From the NCBI RefSeq assembly GCF_022829635.1, contig NZ_JAKSYO010000186.1, forward strand, positions 1-64,000: a stretch of 64,000 bases of DNA. The letters are read 5' to 3'. Source of the stretch: Methylobacterium sp. E-066. GTDB lineage: Bacteria > Pseudomonadota > Alphaproteobacteria > Rhizobiales > Beijerinckiaceae. The position numbers were made by a program, and so were the translations under genes. This document shows positions 7,760 through 16,471 of the stretch, piece after piece (within the stretch, counting starts at the first letter, position 1; every line of letters starts with the position of its first letter). Under the pieces are notes generated by a model. The model did no database searches, was not told where the DNA came from, and saw nothing but the letters and a program-made list of their open reading frames with translations.

Positions 7760-9142
7760 ATGAACATCACGATGGTCGGGTCGGGCTATGTCGGGCTGGT
7801 CTCCGGGGCGTGCCTGGCCGATTTCGGCCACAGCGTCGTGTGCGTCGACAGCAATCGCGACCGGATCGACGCGCTGAATGCCGGGCAGATCCCGATCTTC
7901 GAGCCGGAACTCGGCGCGCTGGTGGCCGAGAACGTCCGCCAGGGCCGGCTGTCCTTCGTCGCCGAGCTGGAGGCGGCGGTCGCGGAGGCCGACGCGGTGT
8001 TCATCGCGGTGGGCACGCCGTCCCGCCGGGGCGACGGCTTCGCCGACCTGTCCTACGTCTATCAGGCGGCCCGCAGCATCGCCCGGGCGCTGACCCGCTT
8101 CACCGTGGTGGTGACCAAGTCGACCGTGCCGGTGGGCACCGGCGACGAGGTCGAGCGCATCATCCGCGAATTGCGGCCCGATGCCGACTTCGCCGTGGTG
8201 TCGAACCCGGAATTTTTACGCGAGGGCGCCGCGATCGCCGACTTCAAGCGTCCGGACCGGATCGTGGTCGGCAGCGAGGACCCCCGCGCCGAGGCGGTGA
8301 TGCGCGAGGTCTACCGGCCGCTCTACCTCAACGAGGCGCCGATCCTGGTCACCTCACGGCGCACCGCGGAGCTGACCAAGTACGCCGCCAACGCGTTCCT
8401 GGCCGCCAAGATCACCTTCATCAACGAGATCGCGGATCTGTGCGAGCAGGTCGGCGCCGACGTCCAGCAGGTCGCCCGCGGCATCGGCCTCGACAACCGG
8501 ATCGGCGGCAAGTTCTTGCACGCTGGGCCGGGCTATGGTGGCTCGTGCTTCCCGAAAGATACGCTGGCCCTGGTCAAGACCGCCCAGGACGCCGGGACGC
8601 CCCTGCGGCTAGTCGAGACCGTGGTGGCGGTCAACGACCAGCGCAAACGCGGCATGGCCCGCAAGGTGATCCGGGCCTGCGGCGGGGTGCGCGGCAAGAC
8701 GATCGCGGTGCTGGGCCTGACCTTCAAGCCGAACACCGACGACATGCGTGACGCGCCGTCGCTGGCGATCGTGACCGGCCTGCAGGATGCCGGCGCCCAG
8801 GTCCGCGCCTACGACCCGGAGGGGATGGACCAGGCCCGGCCGCTCCTGCCCGGGGTCGATTTCGCGCAGGATCCCTACGGTTGCGCGGAGGGCGCGGATG
8901 CCCTGGTGATCGTCACCGAGTGGAACGCCTTCCGGGCGCTGGACCTGGCGCGGCTGCGCGCCACGATGCGGGCGCCGATCCTGGTGGACCTGCGCAACGT
9001 CTACCGGCCCGAGGAGGCCCGGCTCCACGGGTTTTCCTACAGCAGCGTCGGCCGCCCCGAGGAGCCGGCTTTCGATCGGGAGTCCGCCCGGCCGGCGACG
9101 TCGTCCGAAGCGACGGTCCGGTCGCTCCTCGCCGCCGGCTGA
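7760..9142 (+). CDS. ugd: UDP-glucose 6-dehydrogenase
   Basis: This enzyme oxidises UDP-glucose to UDP-glucuronate with two NAD+ (EC 1.1.1.22), supplying acidic sugar for the polysaccharide. The 460-residue protein starts MNITMVGSGYVGL with the dinucleotide-binding GSGYVG at residues 7-12. The catalytic cysteine is C263 in GPGYGGSCFPKDT. The C-terminal UDP-binding domain contains GLTFKPNTDDMRDAPS. The start at 7760 has AAGGCGAG upstream and is preferred over the much longer open frame beginning at 7427. Related UDP-GlcNAc dehydrogenases share these motifs, so the substrate could also be UDP-GlcNAc, which the amino-sugar operon downstream would need. Confidence 0.92.
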   Translation: MNITMVGSGYVGLVSGACLADFGHSVVCVDSNRDRIDALNAGQIPIFEPELGALVAENVRQGRLSFVAELEAAVAEADAVFIAVGTPSRRGDGFADLSYVYQAARSIARALTRFTVVVTKSTVPVGTGDEVERIIRELRPDADFAVVSNPEFLREGAAIADFKRPDRIVVGSEDPRAEAVMREVYRPLYLNEAPILVTSRRTAELTKYAANAFLAAKITFINEIADLCEQVGADVQQVARGIGLDNRIGGKFLHAGPGYGGSCFPKDTLALVKTAQDAGTPLRLVETVVAVNDQRKRGMARKVIRACGGVRGKTIAVLGLTFKPNTDDMRDAPSLAIVTGLQDAGAQVRAYDPEGMDQARPLLPGVDFAQDPYGCAEGADALVIVTEWNAFRALDLARLRATMRAPILVDLRNVYRPEEARLHGFSYSSVGRPEEPAFDRESARPATSSEATVRSLLAAG

Positions 9143-9217
9143 AACGCCCGCCCTGGTCGCCGGATCGGGCGATCGGGGCGAGGCCCCGGCAGCGGGTGTC
9201 CATGCAGCACACAACGA

Positions 9218-9257
9218 CAAAGCCGTGCCCGATCACAGCGGATCGGGCACGGCTTTG
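9218..9257. terminator. Bidirectional hairpin between convergent genes
   Basis: A perfect 17-base-pair stem (CAAAGCCGTGCCCGATC with its inverse) closes a six-base loop. It lies between the convergent ends of ugd and the LuxR-type gene. The T-rich tails are short (CTTTGTGT on the plus strand), so termination is likely but not certain. Confidence 0.75.
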
Positions 9258-9285
9258 TGTCGTACGGGTCTTGGTCGGACGACGC

Positions 9286-10113
9286 TCAGGCCGCCGGGGC
9301 CTTCACGCTGGCCAGGCTCGAATCCTCGCGCAGGAAGTACTTGTTGGTCAGGTACGCGACCTCGGTGCGGTTCTTCGCCTTCAACTTCTTCATGATGTTG
9401 CGGACGTGAACCTTCACGGTGCTCTCGCACATGTTGAGTTCGTAGGCGATGATCTTGTTCGGCGTGCCCTTGCGCAAAGCCCGGGCGACGCAGAGCTGGC
9501 GGGGGGAGAAGATCTCGTCCTCGCAGGCTTCGACCGGCTCCTCGACCTTGATGCTGGCGAGGAGCGGGAACAGGCATTCCGCCGGGATGTAGACGCCGCC
9601 CGCCTGGACGAGCTGGAGCGCCTGCAGCGCGATGTCGACGGAGGTCGTGGTCGGGATGTAGCCCTTCACCCCGAGCTTGATGGTCCGCACGATCTGGTCG
9701 AGGTTCTCCCCGTCCGAGATGACCGCCACCGGCGGGGCGTCGGCCTCGCCCTGCAGCAGCGCCAGCTCCCGGGTGATCTCGGCCCACTCGGTCTCCGAGA
9801 GGTTGCCGTCCGGCCGGCACAGCACCACCACGTTGGCGGCCGCGAACGGTGTCTGACGCTTCCAGCTCTCGATGTCCGGGAAGACCTCGAACACCGTATC
9901 CTTGTCGGCTTCCCGGAGGGACGCCGCCAGGCATCGACCGACCAGCTGCCGCCGATCGATGATCACGATGCGGTTCGTGCGGGCCAGGGTCGGGTCCCGC
10001 TGCTCGATGACGGCCGGACCGTCACCGCCATGGGCGCCCGAAAAGCCGTTGCGGCTTTGGAGACTATCCCGCTCAACGATGACGCGTTCGTCTCGAGTAC
10101 CAAGACTGGCCAT
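9286..10113 (-). CDS. LuxR-family transcriptional regulator with degenerate receiver
   Basis: A 275-residue regulator. Residues about 48-175 have a CheY-like receiver fold (RIVIIDRRQLVGRCL, later VAVISD and GVKGYIP), but the strand that normally carries the phosphorylated aspartate reads NVVVLCRPDG, with Cys/Arg at that place. Residues 202-260 are a LuxR/FixJ helix-turn-helix (SPRQLCVARALRKGTPNKII, then STVKVHVRNIMKKLKAKNRT). It lies next to ugd and within the polysaccharide locus, so control of exopolysaccharide genes is a reasonable guess. Activation without phosphorylation is inferred from the missing aspartate. The start is uncertain because the N-terminal 45 residues are poorly structured. 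Confidence 0.85.
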   Translation of the reverse strand: MASLGTRDERVIVERDSLQSRNGFSGAHGGDGPAVIEQRDPTLARTNRIVIIDRRQLVGRCLAASLREADKDTVFEVFPDIESWKRQTPFAAANVVVLCRPDGNLSETEWAEITRELALLQGEADAPPVAVISDGENLDQIVRTIKLGVKGYIPTTTSVDIALQALQLVQAGGVYIPAECLFPLLASIKVEEPVEACEDEIFSPRQLCVARALRKGTPNKIIAYELNMCESTVKVHVRNIMKKLKAKNRTEVAYLTNKYFLREDSSLASVKAPAA

Positions 10114-10799
10114 AAGAAGTTACCCCCTTTCGCAGGAGCCCATTGTCAGACGAGGGCGTAGGAACCCAATGAACTCGCCATCGGCGTGACACTGGCGGAT
10201 TGCGGTCCGTCCGGAGCCTTATTGGATGGCTCTCGATGACCGCGGATATAATGCTAACTTTCGTAAAATCCGCTGTAAATACCCTATCGGCGTCTGTTTG
10301 ATTAAATTTCTACGCAGGTTAATTCAGTTACGAACTACGTACGTAGCGTGTCGTCCAATCGGCGCCGGCGTCACTGAAAGATCTTGCCGGCATTCGCCAG
10401 GTCTTTTCATGTGTGCGACTGTTCGCCAGGCCATTGCGCCGGTATCGGAGCGATCGAGCTGAAGTTTTAGTGGCCCGTAATATGAAACCTGCGGCCCCGG
10501 TGTTTTCATCCGTGCGAGCGGACGTTCCCAGGGTCGAATTCAGTTATTGAAACCGGTATTCGTCGGTCTAGTTTGCCGGTTCAAATTCGATTCGCACGCG
10601 CGTCACGCACGTGAGCGATCAGCCGCCTGAAAAACAGTTTTGGCAAAATAGAGGGTCTATAGGGACTGATTTTTCGGACGCCTCGACGGTCCCGGGCTTC
10701 GTGACGGCCCGAGCGGGGCGAATCGTCGGCGAATCGCGGTCCGGCGGGCGCGCCGGACGGATCCGCGGGCAACTGATTCGCCGCCTGCCGACCAGCCGA
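10114..10799. promoter_or_regulatory. Long AT-richer intergenic region upstream of the LuxR-type gene
   Basis: Nearly 690 bases with lower GC than the flanks and no frame with convincing codon use. It precedes the minus-strand regulator gene and follows the end of the minus-strand glycosyltransferase gene. It probably holds the regulator's promoter and leader. No tRNA, riboswitch or repeat was identified. Confidence 0.45.
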
Positions 10800-11963
10800 T
10801 CACGCGATCCGCGCCAGCAGGTCCCGCATGCCGTGGTCGTCCACGAATTTCGAGGTCTCGCAGGCGAGGAGGCCGTTCTGCCTCTGCGCGTAGGTCGCGC
10901 CGTCGAGAGTGCGCAGGAACGCGATCACCGAGTCCTCCAGCGGTTCCGGGAAGGCCCAGCCGACCCCCTCGGCCTCGGCGTAGCGGCCGGTGGCGGTCTC
11001 GGCGCGCGCCAGCGTCAGAGCCCCGCACAACCCGCCCTCGTAGAGCCGGTTCGGCAGCAGCCAGTCCGAATTCAGGCCGTCATCCAAGTAATCGACCGCC
11101 CAACTGAAGTGGACGCCGCCATAGATGTCGGGCAGCTCACCGGGATTGGCGTAGGGGCCGCGAAACGTCATGTTCGGATGCCGGCTCAGCGTCGCGGCGA
11201 AAACCTCCGGGTCGATATCCTCCTCCGAGAGCCGGCCCGCGATGACGATCCGCACCGAATTGTCGAGCGCCCGCGCGATCGCCGCGAGCATCGTCAGGCT
11301 CCGGCGGCAGCGCAGCGTGCCGAACCAGCCGATCACCCAGGGCGGTCCGGCGACGCGGCCGCGATCGAGCCGGTGCGCCACCTCGGCGAGGCGGTGGGCC
11401 ATCACCTTGTTCTCGAGTAGGTGCCACGGGCCGGAAAAACCCTGGACCGGCTCGAAATAGCGGGTCACGAAATCCGGCGCGCTGACGACGAGGAGCGCGC
11501 TGCGGCGCAGGATCCAGCGCTCGACCGCCCGGGCGATCCGCCCGACCCTGTCTCGGCGCACCATCAGCCGCTGGATGTCGAGCACCTCGTAGACCAGCGG
11601 CGCGCGGCTGCCCGCGAGACGGGCCGAGGCCCAGGCGACCAGGGCCATGTCGAGGTTGCGGACATAGACCACGTCGGCGGCGCGCAGGTCGCGCCAGCGC
11701 GTCAGCGCCCGGACGATCCCGAGCGCGAGCACCGGCAGCCGCCGGCCGTAATGCCGGTCCACGGTCTGCCCGAGGGAAACGGTGTCGCTGGTGCGCGCGG
11801 GATCGGCGAGGCCGGTCCTGGCGCGCACGAACATGTATTCGACCACCGACCAGCCGGATTCCCGGATGGCGCCGACGCGTTTCCGGATGGTCGGCTCGAT
11901 CCGGTCATGGCCGAAGAAGGCGACCCGGCCGAGCACTGCGGTTTCGGGGTGGGTCTGCATCAT
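10800..11963 (-). CDS. Glycosyltransferase family 1/4-like
   Basis: A GT-B fold glycosyltransferase of about 388 residues. The N-terminal domain has GRVAFFGHDR and the membrane-surface strand VVYVRNLDMALVAWASARL. The C-terminal domain has PWVIGWFGTLRCRRSL, VRIVIAGRLSEED and the donor-binding region LLPNRLYEGGLCGAL. This resembles transferases that add sugars to lipid-linked repeat units at the inner membrane. The frame is open 138 bases upstream, but the MMQTHPE start is preferred because the extra residues look non-coding; neither start has a good ribosome-binding site. It is the last gene before the repeat-rich gap upstream. Confidence 0.8.
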   Translation of the reverse strand: MMQTHPETAVLGRVAFFGHDRIEPTIRKRVGAIRESGWSVVEYMFVRARTGLADPARTSDTVSLGQTVDRHYGRRLPVLALGIVRALTRWRDLRAADVVYVRNLDMALVAWASARLAGSRAPLVYEVLDIQRLMVRRDRVGRIARAVERWILRRSALLVVSAPDFVTRYFEPVQGFSGPWHLLENKVMAHRLAEVAHRLDRGRVAGPPWVIGWFGTLRCRRSLTMLAAIARALDNSVRIVIAGRLSEEDIDPEVFAATLSRHPNMTFRGPYANPGELPDIYGGVHFSWAVDYLDDGLNSDWLLPNRLYEGGLCGALTLARAETATGRYAEAEGVGWAFPEPLEDSVIAFLRTLDGATYAQRQNGLLACETSKFVDDHGMRDLLARIA

Positions 11964-12104
11964 GGCTTGGCGCACCCGCTGCCGGGTCTCGCAGCCATCC
12001 CCCTGATCGTGAGAGGGTGTGAGGCTGTCGGTCGGCCGCCCTTCGAACGGCGATGAGACGAACGCTGGAGCGGCCACGGACGGGCTCGCGCTCCACGACA
12101 AGGG

Positions 12105-12216
12105 GCGGGTCCCCTCTCCCGTGCGGGAGAGGGACAGGGTGAGGGGTGCGACCTGTCCGGAAAAACCTGGTCCCTCACCCCAACCCTCTCCCGCACGGGA
12201 GAGGGGGCCTGTCGCG
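12105..12216 (+). repeat. Interspersed repeat family B, copy 1
   Basis: The element contains two CTCTCCCGTGCGGGAGAG-type palindromes separated by CAGGGTGAGGGG and CCCTCACCCCAACC arms. A copy in opposite orientation lies at 53928-54039, matching over about 112 bases with only a few mismatches by eye. Confidence 0.85.
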
Positions 12217-12250
12217 CTCCGCAGCTGCCGACGCGTCTCCCACCCATCCC

Positions 12251-12362
12251 CCTCATCCTGAGGTGGCGGAGCGCAGCGGAGCCCTCGAAGGAGCCCTCCA
12301 GGGATCGCAGCGGCTTCTGGAGCCCTCCTTCGAGGCTGCTGTGCAGCACCTCAGGATGAGGG
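12251..12362. repeat. Interspersed palindromic repeat family A, copy 2
   Basis: It begins CCTCATCCTGAGGTGGCG and ends CAGCACCTCAGGATGAGG, with internal CTCGAAGGAGCCCTCCAGG and CCCTCCTTCGAGG arms. Ends are inverted copies of each other, giving a long hairpin. It is close to the copy at 32480-32590. Confidence 0.85.
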
Positions 12363-12423
12363 GCGTGAGTGGGGGCGGCCGGGTTCTTCCGTCCGCCTGG
12401 GCGATCCGACCGGCGAACCCCCG

Positions 12424-14820
12424 TCACGCGGAGGCCCCGGAATCCGTGACGTCGGCGGCCGGCCGGCGCCGCCAGGACCGGGCGAGCCGGGCCGGGGCCG
12501 CTGCGGCCGCGGCCCTCTGGACCAGGGCGTTCACGATCGTGCCGCGCCGGACCGCCGGCGTGGTGTTGGTCTTGTTGAGCACGACGCCCAACACGGTGCA
12601 GCCGGCGGATTCGAGGTCCTGGACGGCGGCGACCACGTCGTCGATGTTGGTCTTGCCGGCCTCGGCCACGAGGATCATCCCGTCCAGCATGTCGAGGAGC
12701 GGCCGGAGCGTCGGGAGCTCGTCCACCGCCGGCAGGTCGACGACGATCCGGTCGAGATGGGTGCGCTCGTCCTGGACTAGGCCGGCGATGGCCTCCGGGG
12801 TCATCAGGTCGCTGAAATGCGGATCGCCCGGGAGGAGGCTGCCGCAGGTGAGCAGGCGGACATCCCCGAGCGGGTGCCGCACCGCCTCCTCGGTGCCGCA
12901 GCGGCCGGCGAGCACGTCGAGCAGCCCGGGCTGGCCGGCGGCCTGGTTGATCTGCGACAGGGTCGCCTGCCGCACGTCGGCGTCGATCAGCAGGATCCGG
13001 CTGGCCGTGGCCGAGCGCGACCGGCCCAGAAGCTGGGCGAAGTTGCTCGCGAAGGTGGTCTTGCCGGTGCCGGCGCCGACCGAGGTCACCCCGATGGCGA
13101 AGACCGGGCCGCGGCGGTCGTTGCCGAGCAGATGCGTCTTCAGGCTGTGCAGGCGCTCGACGAAGACCGATTGCGGCATGAACCGCACGGCGCTCGCCTT
13201 GAACGCCTCGACGCTCGCCGGGCGCAGGGCTTCGCTGGCATGGTTCTGCGCCAGTGACAGGGCGGCCCGGTAGCCGGGCTCGCGCCGCAGCTCGGGCAGC
13301 GCGGCCAGGCAGGACAGGCCCTGTCCGGTGAGCTGCCCGGGCGCCCGCAGGGTCCGGTCGAACCAGTGTCGCGCGAAGGCGCCGCTCACCCCGATCCCGG
13401 CCCCGACCAGCATCCCGAGCATCACGATCAGGCCGCCGCGCGGCGCGCTCGGGCGCTCCGGGACGCTCGCCGGGGTGATCACGTGGGCGGAGGCCTGCGG
13501 GTAGGATTGCTGGTTGACCGCGTCGATGTAGCGGCTGAGCAGGTTCGTGTAGATCTGGTCGTAGGTCTCGGCGGCCCGGTCGAGCTCCTTGGCCTTCACG
13601 CGGGCGTTGCTGGTCACCAGCGTCTTCGAGATCATCGCGTCGAAGGACGCCGTCATGCTGTCTTCGCGCGCCTTGGCGACCTCATAGTCGCGGTCCAGCG
13701 AGGCGGCGAGGCGCTCCAGCTCGGCGCGCAGGGATTGCTTGGCCGCCAGCACGTCCTTCTGGATCGCCAGGACCGCCGCATGATCGGGGCCGAGGCGGCG
13801 CTTCAGGTCGTCGGAGCGCTGCACCAGGTCGACATACTGCTTGCGCAGCTGGATGATCACCGTGTCCTTGAAGGCCTCCGTCATGCCCGGATCGGCGATG
13901 TCGGAGGCGAGCAGCAGGTGGATCTGGTCGCGGGTGGCGCGGGCGTCCACGGTCTTGGACCGGGCGGAGGCGACCGCGGTGTTGAGCTCCTCGAGCTGCT
14001 GCTCGCCCACCAGGCCGCGCTTGCCGAGATCGATGATCGCGTGCTCGGCCTTGTAGGTCTGGGCCTCCCGGGAGGCCTCGCTGGCGCGCTGCTGGAGTTC
14101 CTTTAGACGCGGCAGGATCCAGTCGCCGGCGACCTTCCAGATCTGCGACCGGTTCTCCAGCTGGGTGGCGACGTAGGCATCCGCCACCGCGTTCGCGACG
14201 GCGGCGGCGGCCGCGGGATTGTCGAGGCTGTAGCCGACCTCGATGACGTAGGCCGCGCCGATGCGGGAGGCTTCGAGGTTCTCGCGCACCATGCCGGCCT
14301 GGCGCTCCTCCGGGCTCGCCGCGACAGGCGGCTTGGCGGCGGGCGAGAGGCCGATCAGGCGGCCGACGAACAGCTTGACCGCACCCAGCGCATCGCGGAC
14401 CTTCGCCACCAGCGGATGCGGCGGCACCGACAGCTCCTGCGCTGGCGGCAGGTCGAGCCGGTGCACGGCGGCCAGGGCGATCTTCTCCGAGCGGATATAC
14501 TCGACCTGGCTCTCGACCTCGGCGATCTCCAGGGGGGACGCCCCGCCCGGGGTGTCGCGGGCGGTGACCGGACTCGGGCGGCTCTCGATATAGACCCGCG
14601 CCTTGGCGGTGTAGATCGACGGCGCGGTGGCGACGTAGATGATCGCCGCGACGAGCCCGACGCCGCTGAGCGCCAGGATCGACCGCCAGTTCCGCCGTAT
14701 GATCGTCAGGATCGCGACCTGGGCTTCGGCGTCGGGTGCGCGCGGCCCGTCCCGCCACGATCGCGCCGGGCCGATGGGATCGGCCCGCAGGAAGGACGCG
14801 CTGGTCGAGTGTCTGTTCAT
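12424..14820 (-). CDS. Polysaccharide co-polymerase with BY-kinase motifs (ExoP/Wzc-like)
   Basis: An inner-membrane chain-length determinant fused to a bacterial tyrosine-kinase domain, 798 residues. A Wzz-like N-terminal domain starts with a membrane segment at about residues 47-68 (ILALSGVGLVAAIIYVATAP), then a long periplasmic coiled-coil region (about 190-420) and a second membrane segment near 465-490 after PERPSAPRGG. The kinase part has Walker A GAGTGKTT near 580, Walker A' LLIDADVR near 607 and Walker B IVVDLPA near 692. The C-terminus is Ala/Arg-rich and lacks the usual tyrosine cluster. GGGAAGAG precedes the ATG. It would work with the ExoF/Wza-like protein encoded just upstream. 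Confidence 0.9.
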   Translation of the reverse strand: MNRHSTSASFLRADPIGPARSWRDGPRAPDAEAQVAILTIIRRNWRSILALSGVGLVAAIIYVATAPSIYTAKARVYIESRPSPVTARDTPGGASPLEIAEVESQVEYIRSEKIALAAVHRLDLPPAQELSVPPHPLVAKVRDALGAVKLFVGRLIGLSPAAKPPVAASPEERQAGMVRENLEASRIGAAYVIEVGYSLDNPAAAAAVANAVADAYVATQLENRSQIWKVAGDWILPRLKELQQRASEASREAQTYKAEHAIIDLGKRGLVGEQQLEELNTAVASARSKTVDARATRDQIHLLLASDIADPGMTEAFKDTVIIQLRKQYVDLVQRSDDLKRRLGPDHAAVLAIQKDVLAAKQSLRAELERLAASLDRDYEVAKAREDSMTASFDAMISKTLVTSNARVKAKELDRAAETYDQIYTNLLSRYIDAVNQQSYPQASAHVITPASVPERPSAPRGGLIVMLGMLVGAGIGVSGAFARHWFDRTLRAPGQLTGQGLSCLAALPELRREPGYRAALSLAQNHASEALRPASVEAFKASAVRFMPQSVFVERLHSLKTHLLGNDRRGPVFAIGVTSVGAGTGKTTFASNFAQLLGRSRSATASRILLIDADVRQATLSQINQAAGQPGLLDVLAGRCGTEEAVRHPLGDVRLLTCGSLLPGDPHFSDLMTPEAIAGLVQDERTHLDRIVVDLPAVDELPTLRPLLDMLDGMILVAEAGKTNIDDVVAAVQDLESAGCTVLGVVLNKTNTTPAVRRGTIVNALVQRAAAAAAPARLARSWRRRPAADVTDSGASA

Positions 14821-14860
14821 GGCTCTTCCCTCACGCGGCGGAAGCACGATTCTGGCGGCG

Positions 14861-16222
14861 TCAGTTCTGGCCGGCGCCGTCGCCGATCCCCCGCAGGGCG
14901 GGGTCCGGCTTGAGCACCACCTCCACGACGTCGCCCGGCTGAAGCTCCGTATCCTCGGCCGCGTCGGTCAGGTTCAGGGTGGTCTTGTTGGGGCGGAAGA
15001 CGGCGATCGACGCCCGCACGCGGTTGCCGGACAGGAGCTGGGTCCGCAGGGCGCCGGTATAGACCAGCTTGTCGTTGATGCTGTTCAGGCGCGAGCGGAG
15101 CGCGGTCAGGTTGTCTTCCGAGACCTGCAGCTTCTCCATGGCGTCCAGGGCCTGCTGGTCGTCAACCCGTTCGAGCTTGCGGGTCAGCTCGCCCTTGTCC
15201 CGCTCCAGCTGGGACACCTGGACGGTGGTCTGAAGTGCCCGGGTCGAGGACAGCAGCACAGCCCGGCGGGCATCGGTCAGGCGCGTCGTGACCACGGCGC
15301 CGCGCTGGAACAGGGCGCGCACCGCGTCGTACTCGTCGGCGTCGGCGGTGACGCCCTCCTTCTCCTTGGCCTGCTGCTCGGTCAGGCTGACCAGCTGGCC
15401 CTGGGCGCGGACGAGGGCGCGCTGCAGATGGTCTTTCTCCTTGCCGATGTCGGTCATCTGCACGCGCAGCTGCTGCTCGGCGAGCTTCTGCGCGACGGTG
15501 GCCCGGGACGGCGGCACGTTCAGGGGCGCCTCCGTGCCGGACGGCGATGCCTGGGCCGCCTTGTCGGGACGCGCCCCCGCGATGATCGCCTTCAGCCGCC
15601 AGACATTGGCGCTCTCCCGGGCGATGCTGCCCCAGACCGCATCGTATTCGGCGCGCAGGTTGGCGCTCTCGACCACCGGGTTCTCCATCCGGAAGCGCAG
15701 GAGGTTGTAGCCGCCGGCCAGCGCCACCGCCTGCCGGACAGTCATGCCCGGGTGGAACGGGTGCTCGCCCTGCTTGGTCACGTCGCCGCTCAGGTAGACC
15801 GGCTGGTACTTCGCGATCCGCACCCCGATCTCGTCGGGTTCGATCACGGCGATCGATTCGCGCCCGTCCGTATTGCGCTGCCGCACCGCCTTGGCCGGCA
15901 GCGACTTCTGGAGGGTCTTGCGCAGCTCCGCGACGGTCAGCCCGGCCGCCGGCACGTCGCCGAGCAGCGGCACCATGACGGTGCCGTCGACCCCGACCGT
16001 CGCCTCCTGCTTGAATCCGGGAATGCTGAGCGCCGTCACCTCCAGGGTGTCGCCCGCCGCGATCCGGTATTCGGCGAAAGCCGGGCGGGCGCCGAGGACG
16101 AGCAGCAGTGCCGCGCTCGCGGCGCAGACCCGTCGCAGCGAGGGCGCGCGTCGGGCGGGATTTTCGGCGAAGAATTCGGAACGGGCCGGACGGGACCAGG
16201 TCTTCACGCGTCGTCCCTTCAT
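14861..16222 (-). CDS. Polysaccharide export protein (ExoF/Wza-like)
   Basis: A periplasmic or outer-membrane export protein of about 453 residues. A signal peptide ends near ALLLVLGARPAFA, directly followed by the polysaccharide-export domain EYRIAAGDTLEVTALSIPGF and the GTVMVPLLGDV repeat. SLBB-type segments follow (PVYLSGDVTKQGEHPF), then a long coiled coil (about 230-390) and a last soluble-ligand-like part near residues 400-450. No lipobox cysteine is seen, so it resembles rhizobial ExoF more than lipoprotein Wza. The start is uncertain: ATGs at 16222 and 16246 and a TTG at 16282 are all open and none has a clear ribosome-binding site. The gene runs into the co-polymerase gene 40 bases on. 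Confidence 0.87.
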   Translation of the reverse strand: MKGRRVKTWSRPARSEFFAENPARRAPSLRRVCAASAALLLVLGARPAFAEYRIAAGDTLEVTALSIPGFKQEATVGVDGTVMVPLLGDVPAAGLTVAELRKTLQKSLPAKAVRQRNTDGRESIAVIEPDEIGVRIAKYQPVYLSGDVTKQGEHPFHPGMTVRQAVALAGGYNLLRFRMENPVVESANLRAEYDAVWGSIARESANVWRLKAIIAGARPDKAAQASPSGTEAPLNVPPSRATVAQKLAEQQLRVQMTDIGKEKDHLQRALVRAQGQLVSLTEQQAKEKEGVTADADEYDAVRALFQRGAVVTTRLTDARRAVLLSSTRALQTTVQVSQLERDKGELTRKLERVDDQQALDAMEKLQVSEDNLTALRSRLNSINDKLVYTGALRTQLLSGNRVRASIAVFRPNKTTLNLTDAAEDTELQPGDVVEVVLKPDPALRGIGDGAGQN

Positions 16223-16471
16223 GCTCGGGTGCAGGTCATCCCGCATGATGCGCGGCGGCCGAGCTCGCCGGGACTCGTACAAAAGGACACCGGCCGCACC
16301 GCCCGGCGCCGGTCTCTGCCTCTTTCGAGGTAGGCCCCCCGGGGCTCGGCCGCCCGGGACGAAGGCGGTGCGCCTTTCGGGGGATCATCAATATCGAAAG
16401 CCTGGGTTCCCGATCGTCCACAGCTCCGCGCAGTTTTGCCGCACAGAAGTTCGGCAGAAGGAGCGACGGGG

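Larger units (their letters stand above)
11964..12423. other. Repeat-rich intergenic region
   Basis: No gene is seen. The gap contains a copy of repeat family B (12105-12216) followed by a copy of repeat family A (12251-12362). The two hairpin-forming elements lie between the chain-length gene and the glycosyltransferase gene, both on the minus strand, and may attenuate read-through. Confidence 0.6.

Noticed and set aside
10226..10462. A 78-codon plus-strand frame in the gap upstream of the LuxR-type gene
   Set aside because: No ribosome-binding site, atypical composition and no domain.
14639..16333. A 564-codon plus-strand frame opposite the ExoF-like gene
   Set aside because: Antisense to a gene with clear export-protein motifs; no family features.
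16436..16471. Upstream TTG start for the acetyltransferase gene
   Set aside because: The ATG at 16472 has a well-placed AAGGAG, and the extra twelve residues match nothing in the family.
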